From JAFGED01 sp034430835 (GTDB lineage Bacteria > Chloroflexota > Anaerolineae > B4-G1), in contig DAOUDX010000176.1 in assembly GCA_034430835.1 (NCBI GenBank), positions 1-21,653 of the forward strand: a stretch of DNA of 21,653 nucleotides, written 5' to 3'. Below, in pieces: positions 8,572 through 17,270 of the stretch. The position numbers and the translations under genes are program-made. Every line of letters begins with the position of its first letter. Within the stretch, counting starts at the first letter, position 1. The notes under the pieces were generated by a model. It had not been told where the DNA came from, made no database searches, and worked only from the letters and a program-made list of their open reading frames with translations.

Positions 8572-10794
8572 TTATTTGATCTCTAGCCGTCCAGTCAGCC
8601 GGATGTCTTCCGAAGAACTGCCGACCATGATCTCAAATTCGCCCGGCTCTACCGTGTACTGCATACTGGCGTCGTACAAGCCGAGTTGCTGCACGGCGAC
8701 CTCGAACGTGACCCCCTGCGTCTCGTGCGGCTGGAGTGAGATGCGCCTAAAGCCTTTCAGGTCCTTCACCGGCCTTGCCACGCTCGCTACCACGTCGTGT
8801 ATGTGCAGTTGCACTACCTCGTCCCCGCTGCGCTCGCCGGTGTTCTCCACCTCCAGGCTAACCTTGATCACCTTTTTTCGTTCCAGGCGGATGCGAAGGT
8901 TGCGGTAGACAAACGTCGTGTAACTGAGGCCGTGCCCGAACGGAAACAGCGGTTTTCCACTGAGGTCTACGTAGTCGTAGATGCGACCGGAAGGTTTGTG
9001 GTTGTAGTACAGCGGCAGTTGGCCCATCGTGCGCGGGAACGTGAGCGGCAGTTTCCCGCCTGGGTTCGTATCGCCGAACAGGACCTCGGCAATTGCCGTG
9101 CCTCCGGCCTCACCCGGGTACCAGGCTTCGATCACGGCGTCCACTCGGTCAATCCAGTCCAGCATAGTAACTGCGCTGCCGTTGATCAGCACGACGATGG
9201 TGGGCACGCCGGTGGCGGCGACCTGCTCGATCAGTTCGCCCTGCACGCCGGGTAGATCGAGATTGGCCCGATCGCGCTGCTCCCCCTCGGTCTGTCCGCT
9301 GTTGCCGACGAACAGCAGCGCGACCTGGGATTGGCGCGCGGCCTGGAGCGCCTCTGCAAAGCCGTCTTTCGAGTCTCCTGTGACCGTGCAGCCTTGCGCG
9401 AAATGGACTTGCAAGTCGCGGGCACGCTCGCGGATGCCCCGCAGGGGGGTGACGATGCGCCCCTGCGCGTAGCCGTTCCAGGTGTACCCTCCCAGGCGCG
9501 GCTCGTCGGCCTGTGGACCGATCACGGCGATGGATTTGACGTCTTTAGCGAGGGGCAGCGTCGCTCCGTCATTCTTCAGCAGCACGATCCCCTCGCGGGC
9601 CATCTGCAGGGCCAGCGCCCGGTGCTCCGCGGTGTTGCAGACCACCTCCGCTTGCTCCTCGTCCACGAAAGGCTCGTCGAACAGCCCCAGGCGGAACTTG
9701 ATCGCCAGCACCCGGCGCACGGCCTCATCTACGGCCTCCGCCGAGATCGTGCCCTGCTTGAGGCCCTGGAGCAGCGGCTCGCCGTAGCAGTCGGTTTGGG
9801 GCAGTTCGACCTCCAGGCCGGCCTCGACCGCCTTCTTGGCCACTTCCTGCTTGTCGGCGGCGGCCGCGTGCTTGGTCAGGATGTGGATAACCGACTCATA
9901 ATCCGAGACCACATAGCCCTCGAAGCCCCACTCGTCTCTGAGTACCTCGGTGAGCAGCCAGCGATTGCACGAGCACGGCACGCCGTCCAGTGAGTTGTAG
10001 GCCGCCATAATCGAGAGCGCCCCGCCTTCACGCACGCTGGCCTCGAAGGCCGGGAAGTAGACCTCCCGCAAGAGCCGCTCGGAAAAGTGAACGGCGTTGC
10101 TATCTCGGCCGCCGTCGCCGACAAAGTTGGCGGCATAATGCTTGGGGGTGGTCACGACCCCCTGACTCTGCACCCCGCGCACGAACGCCACCGCCATGCG
10201 CGAGGCCAGGTACGGATCCTCACCGTAGGTCTCCTCCGTCCGTCCACAGCGCGGATCGCGCGCGATGTTGATCGTCGGGCTGAGGAGTTGGCGGATACCC
10301 CTGGCTCTGGCTTCCTTGCCGATGGCGGTGGCCACCTCCTCCAAGAGCTCAGGATGCCAGGAGCTCGCCATGGCGATGGCCTGTGGGAAGCTGGTCGCAT
10401 CGTTGCACAGCAGCCCGTGCAGCCCCTCGGCGTGGATGATCGGGGGGATGCCCAGGCGGGTGTTCTCGCGCGCATAGTGCTGGAGCTCGTTGGCCTTGGC
10501 CGCGGCTGCCTTGGGCGGCAGTTCTTTCAGGAATACGCTCAGCTGTCCCACACCTGCGCCGATTGCATCACCTGGGGGTACGGCGCGAGTGCGTGCAATC
10601 TTTTCCTCCAGCGTGCAGCGTATCCACTCATGCCAGTCCGTGAAGGGCAGGCGAGAACCCAGCTGTGCCACCTTCTCTTCCATCGTCATGCGAGCGAGCA
10701 GGTCGGCAACCCTGCGTTTGACGGACAGGGAAGGATTCTGGTAAAGCTTAAGTGTGCTCTTTTTCGATTGACTTTTCTTCGGTTGTGGAGACAT
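8572..10794 (-). CDS. Glycoside hydrolase family 3 beta-glucosidase/beta-xylosidase-type
   Basis: The 740-aa enzyme has the full GH3 layout. A (beta/alpha)8 domain (about 25-375) carries KHY substrate-binding residues (K218-H219) and the nucleophile in GYVVSDYES (D298). An alpha/beta sandwich (about 400-585) has the acid/base region GQTEGEQRDR (probably E503). A C-terminal fibronectin-III-like domain (about 630-738) completes it. It releases non-reducing terminal sugars from beta-glycosides. There is no signal peptide: the N-terminus is lysine- and serine-rich, so the enzyme is probably intracellular and acts on imported oligosaccharides. ATG at 10794 has GGAGG 9 bases upstream. It lies between the PHP gene (21 bp) and the dehydrogenase (2 bp). 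Specificity for glucose, xylose or another sugar cannot be read from the sequence. Confidence 0.93.
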   Translation of the reverse strand: MSPQPKKSQSKKSTLKLYQNPSLSVKRRVADLLARMTMEEKVAQLGSRLPFTDWHEWIRCTLEEKIARTRAVPPGDAIGAGVGQLSVFLKELPPKAAAAKANELQHYARENTRLGIPPIIHAEGLHGLLCNDATSFPQAIAMASSWHPELLEEVATAIGKEARARGIRQLLSPTINIARDPRCGRTEETYGEDPYLASRMAVAFVRGVQSQGVVTTPKHYAANFVGDGGRDSNAVHFSERLLREVYFPAFEASVREGGALSIMAAYNSLDGVPCSCNRWLLTEVLRDEWGFEGYVVSDYESVIHILTKHAAAADKQEVAKKAVEAGLEVELPQTDCYGEPLLQGLKQGTISAEAVDEAVRRVLAIKFRLGLFDEPFVDEEQAEVVCNTAEHRALALQMAREGIVLLKNDGATLPLAKDVKSIAVIGPQADEPRLGGYTWNGYAQGRIVTPLRGIRERARDLQVHFAQGCTVTGDSKDGFAEALQAARQSQVALLFVGNSGQTEGEQRDRANLDLPGVQGELIEQVAATGVPTIVVLINGSAVTMLDWIDRVDAVIEAWYPGEAGGTAIAEVLFGDTNPGGKLPLTFPRTMGQLPLYYNHKPSGRIYDYVDLSGKPLFPFGHGLSYTTFVYRNLRIRLERKKVIKVSLEVENTGERSGDEVVQLHIHDVVASVARPVKDLKGFRRISLQPHETQGVTFEVAVQQLGLYDASMQYTVEPGEFEIMVGSSSEDIRLTGRLEIK

Positions 10795-10815
10795 TTTCTT
10801 ATACCTCCAAGTTGA

Positions 10816-12162
10816 TTACTGGCTCAGTTTCAAGATATTCGAGGGGGACATCGCCGCACTCAACCGCCGCAGCCGAGCCAGCCCGGCCTGCCCCGGCGGA
10901 ACGAGACGGCCCACCTGTGTGTAAAAGTCATTGCGCTCGCGTCGAGATGGCAGGTGGCTTTGCGCCCACTCGCTCTGGTAGCCCAGGTCTAACGCCCGCT
11001 GCATCAGCGTGTGCCCATAGATAAAGTGTGCCCCATCCAGGAACACCTGGCGCACAGGCTCGAGCTCCGGCACATCGAAATCGTCCACCAGCTTGAGGCC
11101 GTACTTGTTCATCTCCGTGCCCACGTTCAGCGGCAGGTCGAGTTCCTGAGCCAGGCGGACGAAGGTGTACAGGTTTTGCACCTTGACGCGCCTGGTCTCG
11201 GGGTCCTTGATGTTCCAATTGCGATCCGGGATCACGTTGACGGCGACGGCGCCTTTTTCGACCATCAGATCCAGCAACTCCTCGATATCCTGCTCGCCGG
11301 CGCTGGTGCCATCCAGCCAGGCAAAGCAGGGCAGCGCCCCGCAGCGCGCGATCATCTCGTGGAACTCGTCCACGGTGGGAAAGCTCTCCGGGCTGGCCTC
11401 GACGTAGCCCACGCCGCCGCGCTTCATCAGCGCGGCGCGGATCACATTCTTGAACTCGGGCCCATCGTCGATCTGTGCCTCGACCTTGGCAGGCTCCATC
11501 GCCAGCTTCTCTGCCCAGAAGCGCACCCGCTCGGCGCGGCCTGGATAGGCCCGCTCCGCCGCCGCGACGTAGGCAGCGAGCATGTGGCGCTCGGTGGCGT
11601 TCCCCTTGGGCGTGAGGGGCAGGACGTCTCGCTTGTAGTCGACGGTCAAAGGGGCCAGGTGCGCGTTGATGCGCGCCAGCATCCCGCGGTTGCGGTCGGC
11701 CGCGCGCTGCCGCAGGTCGGCCAGGATTTCGGCTGCGCGGCCCTCGGCCTGGCCACTGGCAAAGCCGATGCCCATCTGGTAGCACACACCCGGCTCGCCG
11801 GGGGAGTTGATCTCGCGGGTGGCGAACTCGGGCACAAAGACGCGGGTCTCGATCCCGGCGCTGCCGCGCAGGTCGATCAGCTCGCAGGCGTCGAGAAACT
11901 CGTCCACGCCGTCGAGCACGTCGAAATCGACGATGCCCATCGCCCCGAACCCGTGCCGCCGTCCCAGCCACGCCAGTGCCGAGGGCGAGTGGCCATACCC
12001 GTTGAAGGAGAAGAAGGTGTGGCAGTGCATGTTGACCGCGTCGGCCGGCGGCGGCAGCTCCACAGCGCCCTGCTCGGCCAGAGTGACCAGCTCCCGCAGC
12101 GCGGCCTCCCTCACGCCCGGGTCGAAGTCGTTCAGGCGTTTCTCCAATTCAACTACCTGCAA
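10816..12162 (-). CDS. PHP-domain metal-dependent hydrolase of unknown substrate
   Basis: A PHP (polymerase and histidinol phosphatase) domain is recognisable from NMHCHTFFSFNGYGHSPS, which provides the HxH metal ligands, and from GAMGIVDFDVLDGV. Further possible ligands are E in YVEASPESF, and H in FIYGHTLMQR near the C-terminus. Such domains bind two or three metals and hydrolyse phosphoesters. The gene reads about 448 aa from a TTG at 12162, chosen because GGGAG lies 5 bases upstream. An open frame extends to a GTG at 12270, but that stretch runs through repeat hairpins, lacks a ribosome-binding site and does not look coding. An N-terminal helix of about 40 residues precedes the PHP core. 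It lies in a sugar operon between E3 and GH3, so a sugar- or polyol-phosphate phosphatase role is plausible but not shown. Confidence 0.75.
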   Translation of the reverse strand: MQVVELEKRLNDFDPGVREAALRELVTLAEQGAVELPPPADAVNMHCHTFFSFNGYGHSPSALAWLGRRHGFGAMGIVDFDVLDGVDEFLDACELIDLRGSAGIETRVFVPEFATREINSPGEPGVCYQMGIGFASGQAEGRAAEILADLRQRAADRNRGMLARINAHLAPLTVDYKRDVLPLTPKGNATERHMLAAYVAAAERAYPGRAERVRFWAEKLAMEPAKVEAQIDDGPEFKNVIRAALMKRGGVGYVEASPESFPTVDEFHEMIARCGALPCFAWLDGTSAGEQDIEELLDLMVEKGAVAVNVIPDRNWNIKDPETRRVKVQNLYTFVRLAQELDLPLNVGTEMNKYGLKLVDDFDVPELEPVRQVFLDGAHFIYGHTLMQRALDLGYQSEWAQSHLPSRRERNDFYTQVGRLVPPGQAGLARLRRLSAAMSPSNILKLSQ

Positions 12163-12353
12163 GTCATCTCCCAAATCTAGCGCGATTCGGAAATCGCGGC
12201 TGCTAATAGGGTGGCAGCAAATGCATCGCTGGACTGAGATGCATTCAGCGCCGATCCGCGTCACATTCACTTAGCCTGGGCGACAGGCTAAAAGCCTGCC
12301 CTACAGCTCTTTTGAAGCCATCTGCGAAAATCTGCGTTTATCTGCGTTCAGTT
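12163..12353. repeat. Hairpin-rich intra-operon spacer
   Basis: This 191-bp gap between E3 and PHP is packed with inverted repeats, one after another. CGCGATT/AATCGCG with a CGGA tetraloop is at 12181-12198. GCTGC/GCAGC is at 12199-12218. A perfect 8-bp AATGCATC/GATGCATT is at 12220-12245. AGCCTG, CAGGCT and AGCCTG lie at 12273-12298 and can form two mutually exclusive hairpins. Three 10-bp tandem units beginning ATCTGCG follow at 12320-12349. Such clusters are typical of dispersed intergenic repeats, but in RNA they would be strongly folded and could protect or separate parts of the operon transcript. No clear terminator T tract is seen. Confidence 0.7.
12320..12349. repeat. Three tandem 10-bp units ATCTGCG(N)3
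   Basis: Units ATCTGCGAAA, ATCTGCGTTT and ATCTGCGTTC follow each other directly beside the E3 stop codon. The same kind of motif is common as a dispersed intergenic repeat in many bacterial genomes, so this is probably a repeat-family member and not a dedicated operator. It could nevertheless bind a protein because the period is close to one helical turn. Confidence 0.6.
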
Positions 12354-13748
12354 TTAAATATGTATCGCCTGCCCAAACACGCCGTGCGCGGCCTCCATCA
12401 GCGCCTCGCTCAGGGTGGGATGGGCATGGACGGTGCGCGCGATCTCCTCCGGCGTCAGCTCCCAATGGCGGGCCAGTACCAGTTCCGGCAGCAACTCCGT
12501 CACCTCCGGGCCCACCAGAGAAGCGCCCAGGATCTCGCCGCTGGTTGCGTCGGCCACGATCTTGACGAAACCGTCGTAATCGCCCAAGCCCAGCGCCTTG
12601 CCGATGGCGCGGAAGGGAAATTGGCCCACCTTGACCTGGTGCCCGCGCTCGGCGGCCTGCGCCTCGGTGATGCCAAAGCTGGCCACCTGCGGCTGGCAGT
12701 AGGTGCAGCGCGGCAGCATCTCGTAATCCAGCGCCACCGTCTCGGTCCCGGCGATGGTCTCCACGGCGACGATGCCCTGGGCCGAAGCCACGTGAGCCAG
12801 CGCCAGCTTGCCCGTCACGTCGCCGATGGCGTACACACCGGGGACGTTGGTGCGCATCGCATCGTCGATGACCACGTAGCCGCGCTCGACCTGGACGCCG
12901 ATCTCCTCCAGGCCCACCCCCTCGCTATTGGGCCGCACGCCGATGGCGAGCAGCGCCCGCTCAGCCTCCAATACCTGCTCGCCATCCTCACTGGATACGG
13001 TCACCTTCACGCCGTCGGCGGTCGTCTCGATCCCCTGCACGCGCGTGGCGGTGAGCACCTTGACCTTGCGCCGCTTGAAGGCTCGCTCGACCTCCTGGCT
13101 GACCTCCGCGTCCTCCAGCGGCAGCGCGCGGTCCAGCATCTCGACCACGGTAACCTGCGCGCCGTATGTGGACCACACGTGGGCGAACTCCATCCCGATC
13201 GGCCCAGCCCCGACGATGACGGCTGACGCGGGCAGCTCGCGCAGCACGATGGCCTCGCGGTAGGTCAGCACCCGCTCGCCGTCTATTTCGATGCCGGGGA
13301 TGGCGCGCGCTCGCCCGCCGGTGGCGACGACGACGTTCTGCGTCTCCAACGTGCGCGTGCCGCCAGTATTCAACGCAACCTCGACGGCAGTAGGCGACTT
13401 GAGCACGCCGGTGCCCTCGATCACCTCGACCTCGTTCTTGCGCATCAGCGCGCCGATGCCCTTGACCAGCCGCTCGGAAACTTTGCGGCTGCGGTCGACC
13501 GCCGCGCCGAAATCGGCCTGGAACCCCTCGACGGTGAAGCCGAATTCCTTGCCGCGTCCCAGCAGGGAGACGACCTCGGCGTTGCGCAGCAGCGCCTTGG
13601 TGGGGATGCAGCCCCAGTTGAGACATACCCCGCCCAGGTATTCTTTTTCGACCAGGGCCACCTTGAGCCCTAGCTGCGCGGCGCGGATGGCGGCCACGTA
13701 CCCGCCCGGACCTGCACCGACGATGGTGACGTCAACCTTGTCATTCAT
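12354..13748 (-). CDS. lpdA: Dihydrolipoamide dehydrogenase (E3)
   Basis: Flavoprotein disulfide reductase (464 aa) that reoxidises dihydrolipoamide on E2 and makes NADH. Visible features are the FAD-binding GAGPGG (11-16), the redox-active disulfide in GGVCLNWGCIPTK (C42 and C47), a second ATGGR segment, the NAD-binding GAGPIGMEFAHVW, the FAD motif VYAIGDVTG, and the C-terminal dimer-interface HAHPTLSEA with the catalytic His/Glu pair. ATG at 13748 has GGAGG about 7 bases upstream and overlaps the rhamnulokinase stop by 8 bp, indicating translational coupling to rhaB. It has no N-terminal lipoyl domain. Its position, about 8 kb from E1/E2 but in the same operon, is unusual: E3 genes normally adjoin E1/E2 or stand alone. 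It likely serves this E1-E2 pair. Confidence 0.96.
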   Translation of the reverse strand: MNDKVDVTIVGAGPGGYVAAIRAAQLGLKVALVEKEYLGGVCLNWGCIPTKALLRNAEVVSLLGRGKEFGFTVEGFQADFGAAVDRSRKVSERLVKGIGALMRKNEVEVIEGTGVLKSPTAVEVALNTGGTRTLETQNVVVATGGRARAIPGIEIDGERVLTYREAIVLRELPASAVIVGAGPIGMEFAHVWSTYGAQVTVVEMLDRALPLEDAEVSQEVERAFKRRKVKVLTATRVQGIETTADGVKVTVSSEDGEQVLEAERALLAIGVRPNSEGVGLEEIGVQVERGYVVIDDAMRTNVPGVYAIGDVTGKLALAHVASAQGIVAVETIAGTETVALDYEMLPRCTYCQPQVASFGITEAQAAERGHQVKVGQFPFRAIGKALGLGDYDGFVKIVADATSGEILGASLVGPEVTELLPELVLARHWELTPEEIARTVHAHPTLSEALMEAAHGVFGQAIHI

Positions 13749-15231
13749 GCGTTCCCTCCGTCACTTGTAGAAATCTGCCATAAGCCTCTTCCCATTCATC
13801 GTCGCCCTGCGGCTCGTAGGTCTCGACGCCGAAAGAACCACACACAATCTGTCGTCCTTCCGCCAGCGAGGCTACGTGGCCCAGGGCCATCATCTGCACC
13901 AGGACATTGCCGATGGCCGTGGCCTCGATGGGGCCGGTCACTACGCGGCGGCCGGTGGCGCCGGCAGCGAGCTGGTTGAGCAGCCGGTTCTGCGTCCCGC
14001 CGCCGATGATGTGGATCGGCTCCAGACGGCGGCCCAGCATCTCCTCCAGCCGCTCCAGCGTCCAGCGGTACTTGAGGGCCAGGCTCTCCAGCGCGCAGCG
14101 CACCACGGCTCCCTTGCTCTCCGGCACCGGCTGGCCGGTCCGCTCGCAGAAGGTGCGGATGCGTGCAGGCATGTCGCCGGGCTTCAGAAAGTCGCCGTCG
14201 TCGGGATCGACGATGGCGCGCAGCGGCTCTGCCTCGGCAGCCATCTGCGTCAACTCGTCGTACGAGAGCGACTCCCCCTGGCCAGCCCACGTGCGGCGAG
14301 ATTCTTGCACCAGCCACAGCCCCATAATATTCTTCAAGAAGCGGAACGTCCCGCTCACGCCACCCTCGTTGGTAAAGTTGTAGGCCAGGCTGTCAGCATT
14401 GATAACCGGCTGCTTCAGCTCGGCTCCCATCAGCGACCAGGTGCCGGAGCTGATGTAGGCGAAATCGGCGCCTTCCGCCGGCACTGCTGCCACTGCGCTG
14501 CCGGTATCGTGGCAGGCCGGGGCGATGACGGGCACGCGCGCGCCGACCTCCTCGGCCACCTGCGGCAGCAGGTCGCCCAGCACGGTGCCGGGAGGCACAA
14601 TCTCGGGGAAGATGCGCGTGGGGATTCCCAGCTTCTCCAGCATCGGCCTGGCCCAGTCTCCCGCGCGCGGATCGTAGCACTGCGTCGTCGTGGCGTTGGA
14701 GAACTCGCACACCTTTCGCCCGGTGAGCCAGTAGTTGAACAGATCGGGCATGGTCAAGAATGTCTCGGCTACCTCCAGCAACGGCGACTCGCCGACGACC
14801 ATCGAGAGCAACTGGTACAGACTGTTGAGCTGCATGAACTGGATGCCCGTCCGCTCAAAGATCTCCTCGCGGCCCACGCGGCGGAACGCCTCGTCCAGCA
14901 TGCCGTCGGTGCGGCTGTCGCGGTAGTGGTAGGGGTTGCCCAGCAGCGCGCCGCTGCGATCAAGCAGCCCAAAATCCACGCCCCAGGTATCGAGGCCGAC
15001 GCTGGTCAGCCCTCCCTCACATTCCCGAGCGGCCAGGGCGATGCCGCACTTGATCTCGCTCCACAGGCGCAGCACGTCCCAGTGCAGGCCGCTGGGCAGG
15101 CACACGGGTCCATGGGGGAAGCGGTGGGCCTGCGAAAGCTGGATCTGCTGGCCGTCGAATTGCCCCAGCATGGCGCGGCCACTCTCGGCGCCCAGGTCGA
15201 GGGCTAGAAAGCTGAGTTTGTTCTCCGGCAT
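13741..15231 (-). CDS. rhaB: L-rhamnulokinase
   Basis: FGGY-family sugar kinase that phosphorylates L-rhamnulose to L-rhamnulose 1-phosphate. Read from ATG 15231 it is 496 aa, the family's usual size. It begins MPENKLSFLALDLGAESGR, whose DLGAxSGR phosphate loop is typical of rhamnulokinases. Next comes LDTWGVDFGLLD (substrate side), then YHYRDSRTDGM, PDLFNYWLTG and the C-terminal nucleotide-binding IIGGGTQNRLLNQLAA. An open frame runs 22 codons further up to 15297, but ATG 15231 has AGGAGGGAGCG directly upstream and avoids overlapping the aldolase. The aldolase stop is 19 bp upstream and the 3' end overlaps lpdA by 8 bp. A related fuculokinase role is less likely given rhaA and rhaM next door. 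Confidence 0.94.
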   Translation of the reverse strand: MPENKLSFLALDLGAESGRAMLGQFDGQQIQLSQAHRFPHGPVCLPSGLHWDVLRLWSEIKCGIALAARECEGGLTSVGLDTWGVDFGLLDRSGALLGNPYHYRDSRTDGMLDEAFRRVGREEIFERTGIQFMQLNSLYQLLSMVVGESPLLEVAETFLTMPDLFNYWLTGRKVCEFSNATTTQCYDPRAGDWARPMLEKLGIPTRIFPEIVPPGTVLGDLLPQVAEEVGARVPVIAPACHDTGSAVAAVPAEGADFAYISSGTWSLMGAELKQPVINADSLAYNFTNEGGVSGTFRFLKNIMGLWLVQESRRTWAGQGESLSYDELTQMAAEAEPLRAIVDPDDGDFLKPGDMPARIRTFCERTGQPVPESKGAVVRCALESLALKYRWTLERLEEMLGRRLEPIHIIGGGTQNRLLNQLAAGATGRRVVTGPIEATAIGNVLVQMMALGHVASLAEGRQIVCGSFGVETYEPQGDDEWEEAYGRFLQVTEGTHE

Positions 15232-15250
15232 CGCTCCCTCCTGTGACCGG

Positions 15251-15961
15251 TCAGAAGTAAAGCTCCTCCAGGGACGTATTGACCCCCGGTGCGCCACACA
15301 GTGCGAGATCGCGCGTCCGCATCACGTTGCCCAGGTTGACCACGTCCTGGCGCGAGAGCTCCTTGATCTCACCCACCTGGAGCGCCGTCAGAATCGTCCG
15401 TGCCGCCCCCTCCAATTCCTCCACCAGCAGCATGGTCCAGCGGATGTCGCCGCACGTCATCATCACCAGGCCGTGATTCTCCATGATGAAGGCGTTGTGC
15501 TTTTGGAGAAACGGCGCAAAGTTCTGCGCCAGTTGCTCGGTCAGCGGCTCGGCGTAGGGCACCAGCGGCACCGGGCCGATCTCGATGATGGCCTCGGGAA
15601 AGATGGGGCGCATCAGCCAGTTCTTTCCCTTCAGGATGGCCAGCGCGCCCACGGCAGGGGAGTGACAGTGGATGACCGAGACGATGTCGGGCCGCTCGGT
15701 GAAGAACTTCAAGTACATCGGTCGCTCGCCCGTCGGGCGGTGCGTCCCTTCGACGACGCTTCCTTCCAGGTTGATAAAGACCACATCCTCCGCCTTGATA
15801 TCGCCCTTGTACATCTTGGTCGGCGTGATCAGGATCAGGTCATCCTCCAGCTTCCAGGCCAGGTTACCGCCGTGGGATGCGACATACCCCTTGCACGTCA
15901 GGTGGTGGCACACGTCCACGAACGCGATCACCTGCTCTCTGTATTTCTCGACCAGTTTCAT
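15251..15961 (-). CDS. rhaD: Class II aldolase, probably L-rhamnulose-1-phosphate aldolase
   Basis: Class II aldolase/adducin-type zinc enzyme that would cleave L-rhamnulose 1-phosphate to dihydroxyacetone phosphate and L-lactaldehyde. From ATG 15961 it has 236 aa. Visible are the phosphate-binding SHGGNLAWK (29-37), TPTKMYKGD (47-55), a conserved E in TGERP (79), zinc ligands HCH (98, 100) and H163 in MENHGLV. The start at 15961 has GGAG 6 bases upstream. A possible earlier start at 16006 would overlap rhaA by 32 bp and lacks a good ribosome-binding site. L-fuculose-1-phosphate aldolases share the fold and all these motifs, so the rhamnose assignment relies mainly on the neighbours rhaA (13 bp upstream) and rhaB (19 bp downstream). 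Confidence 0.85.
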   Translation of the reverse strand: MKLVEKYREQVIAFVDVCHHLTCKGYVASHGGNLAWKLEDDLILITPTKMYKGDIKAEDVVFINLEGSVVEGTHRPTGERPMYLKFFTERPDIVSVIHCHSPAVGALAILKGKNWLMRPIFPEAIIEIGPVPLVPYAEPLTEQLAQNFAPFLQKHNAFIMENHGLVMMTCGDIRWTMLLVEELEGAARTILTALQVGEIKELSRQDVVNLGNVMRTRDLALCGAPGVNTSLEELYF

Positions 15962-15974
15962 CTCATTCTCCGGG

Positions 15975-17249
15975 TCAACACCTCTGCGCAAGCACCTGCT
16001 TTTCATAGGTGCGGATTTCGTCCAGGAAGCTCATACCCACGGGAACCCCCTGCTTCAGGCAGTAGGCATCCCACACCGCGCCGAAGGGCAATCCCTTGAG
16101 TTCCTCCAACAGCGCCAGCCGTCCGGTAAAGTCGCCTGCGACCTCCATCTCCCGCAGTTGATCGATAGGCTCAAGCAGCGCCATCAGCAGGGCCTTGAGC
16201 GCGTTGCGCGTGCCGATGACCCACGCCGCCACGCGGTTGATGCTGGCGTCGAAATAGTCCAGGCCGATGTGCACGCGCTCCAGGTAGCCGCCGCGCACGA
16301 TCTCTTGCGCGATGGCCTGCAGCTCGTCGGAAAGGACGACCACGTGATCGCTATCCCAGCGCACCCCCCGGCTGACGTGCAGCAAGATCTCGGGCAGAAA
16401 GGTCATGACCGAAGAAATTTTGTCCGAGATCACCTCAGTTGGGTGAAAGTGACCGCTATCCAGGCACAGGAGTATCTGGTTAGTCACTGCGTAGCCTAGA
16501 TAGAACTCGTGCGAGCCGACGACGTAACTCTCCGATCCCAGGCCAAACAGCTTGGACTCGACTGCATCCAGGTTATATTTGGGATCGATCTCCTCCGCCA
16601 GCACCTGATCCAGCGAATCCTTGAGTAGCAGGCGCGGCGTCTTGCGGTCGGCGGGGACGTCCTTGTAGCCATCGGGGATCCAGATGTTGGTCACGCACGG
16701 CGTGCCCAGCTCGCGCCCGAAATGGGCGCCGATCTTGCGGCAGGCGATGCAGTGCTCGATCCAGAACCGGCGGACGCCCTCGTCGTAGCTGGCAAGCGTA
16801 AAGCCGCTCTCCGCCAGCGGGTGGGAGAAGCAGGTGGGGTTAAAGTCGATGCCGTGATCCTTCTCCTTGGCCCAGTCGACCCAAGCGGCAAAGTGCTCGG
16901 GCAGCAGAGCGTTGCGCTCGACCTTGCTTTCCGGCTCGCCGTAGATGGCGTGCAGGTTCAGCCGATGCGTGCCGGGGATCAGGCTGTAGGCCTGGTTCAG
17001 GTCGCCGCGCAGCTCGTCGGCGGTGCGGGCCTTGCCGGGATAATTGCCCGTCGCGGCGATCCCCCCACCCAACTCGGCATCAGGGTTCTCAAAACCGCCC
17101 ACATCGTCCCCCTGCCAACAATGCAAGCTGATGGAGATTCCCGCGAGGGTGCTCATCGCCGCGTCGGTGTCCACACCCAATACAGCGTATCGCTCCTGCG
17201 CCAACACGTAGGCGTCCCGTATCTGCTTTTCTGTCAACCGATCGTCCAT
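15975..17249 (-). CDS. rhaA: L-rhamnose isomerase
   Basis: Converts L-rhamnose to L-rhamnulose in the cytoplasm. At 424 aa from ATG 17249 it matches RhaA length. Family hallmarks are SLHCWQGDDVGGFE near the N-terminus, GNYPGKA, KEKDHGIDFNPTCFSHP, and the two-metal centre: E in LGSESYVVGSHEFY, LDSGHFHPTE (D264, H267), HVSRGVRWDSDHVV (D299, D301) and HIGLDYFDASINR (D331). The ATG at 17249 is preceded by AAGGAG at about 8 bases. An upstream in-frame start at 17270 would add seven residues that look like translated ribosome-binding sequence. It lies 21 bp after rhaM. The assignment is firm. Confidence 0.97.
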   Translation of the reverse strand: MDDRLTEKQIRDAYVLAQERYAVLGVDTDAAMSTLAGISISLHCWQGDDVGGFENPDAELGGGIAATGNYPGKARTADELRGDLNQAYSLIPGTHRLNLHAIYGEPESKVERNALLPEHFAAWVDWAKEKDHGIDFNPTCFSHPLAESGFTLASYDEGVRRFWIEHCIACRKIGAHFGRELGTPCVTNIWIPDGYKDVPADRKTPRLLLKDSLDQVLAEEIDPKYNLDAVESKLFGLGSESYVVGSHEFYLGYAVTNQILLCLDSGHFHPTEVISDKISSVMTFLPEILLHVSRGVRWDSDHVVVLSDELQAIAQEIVRGGYLERVHIGLDYFDASINRVAAWVIGTRNALKALLMALLEPIDQLREMEVAGDFTGRLALLEELKGLPFGAVWDAYCLKQGVPVGMSFLDEIRTYEKQVLAQRC

Positions 17250-17270
17250 TGTCTGTTCTCCTTCCAGCAC

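Noticed and set aside
11011..12180. 389-aa open frame on the plus strand
   Set aside because: Antisense to the PHP gene. It has no recognisable domain and its composition is that of a GC-rich shadow frame.
12163..12270. N-terminal extension of the PHP protein to a GTG at 12270
   Set aside because: The extension translates repeat hairpins and has no ribosome-binding site; TTG 12162 has GGGAG at good spacing.
13876..15207. 443-aa open frame on the plus strand
   Set aside because: Antisense to rhamnulokinase, which has clear family motifs; the plus-strand product is His/Gln/Ala-rich without domains.
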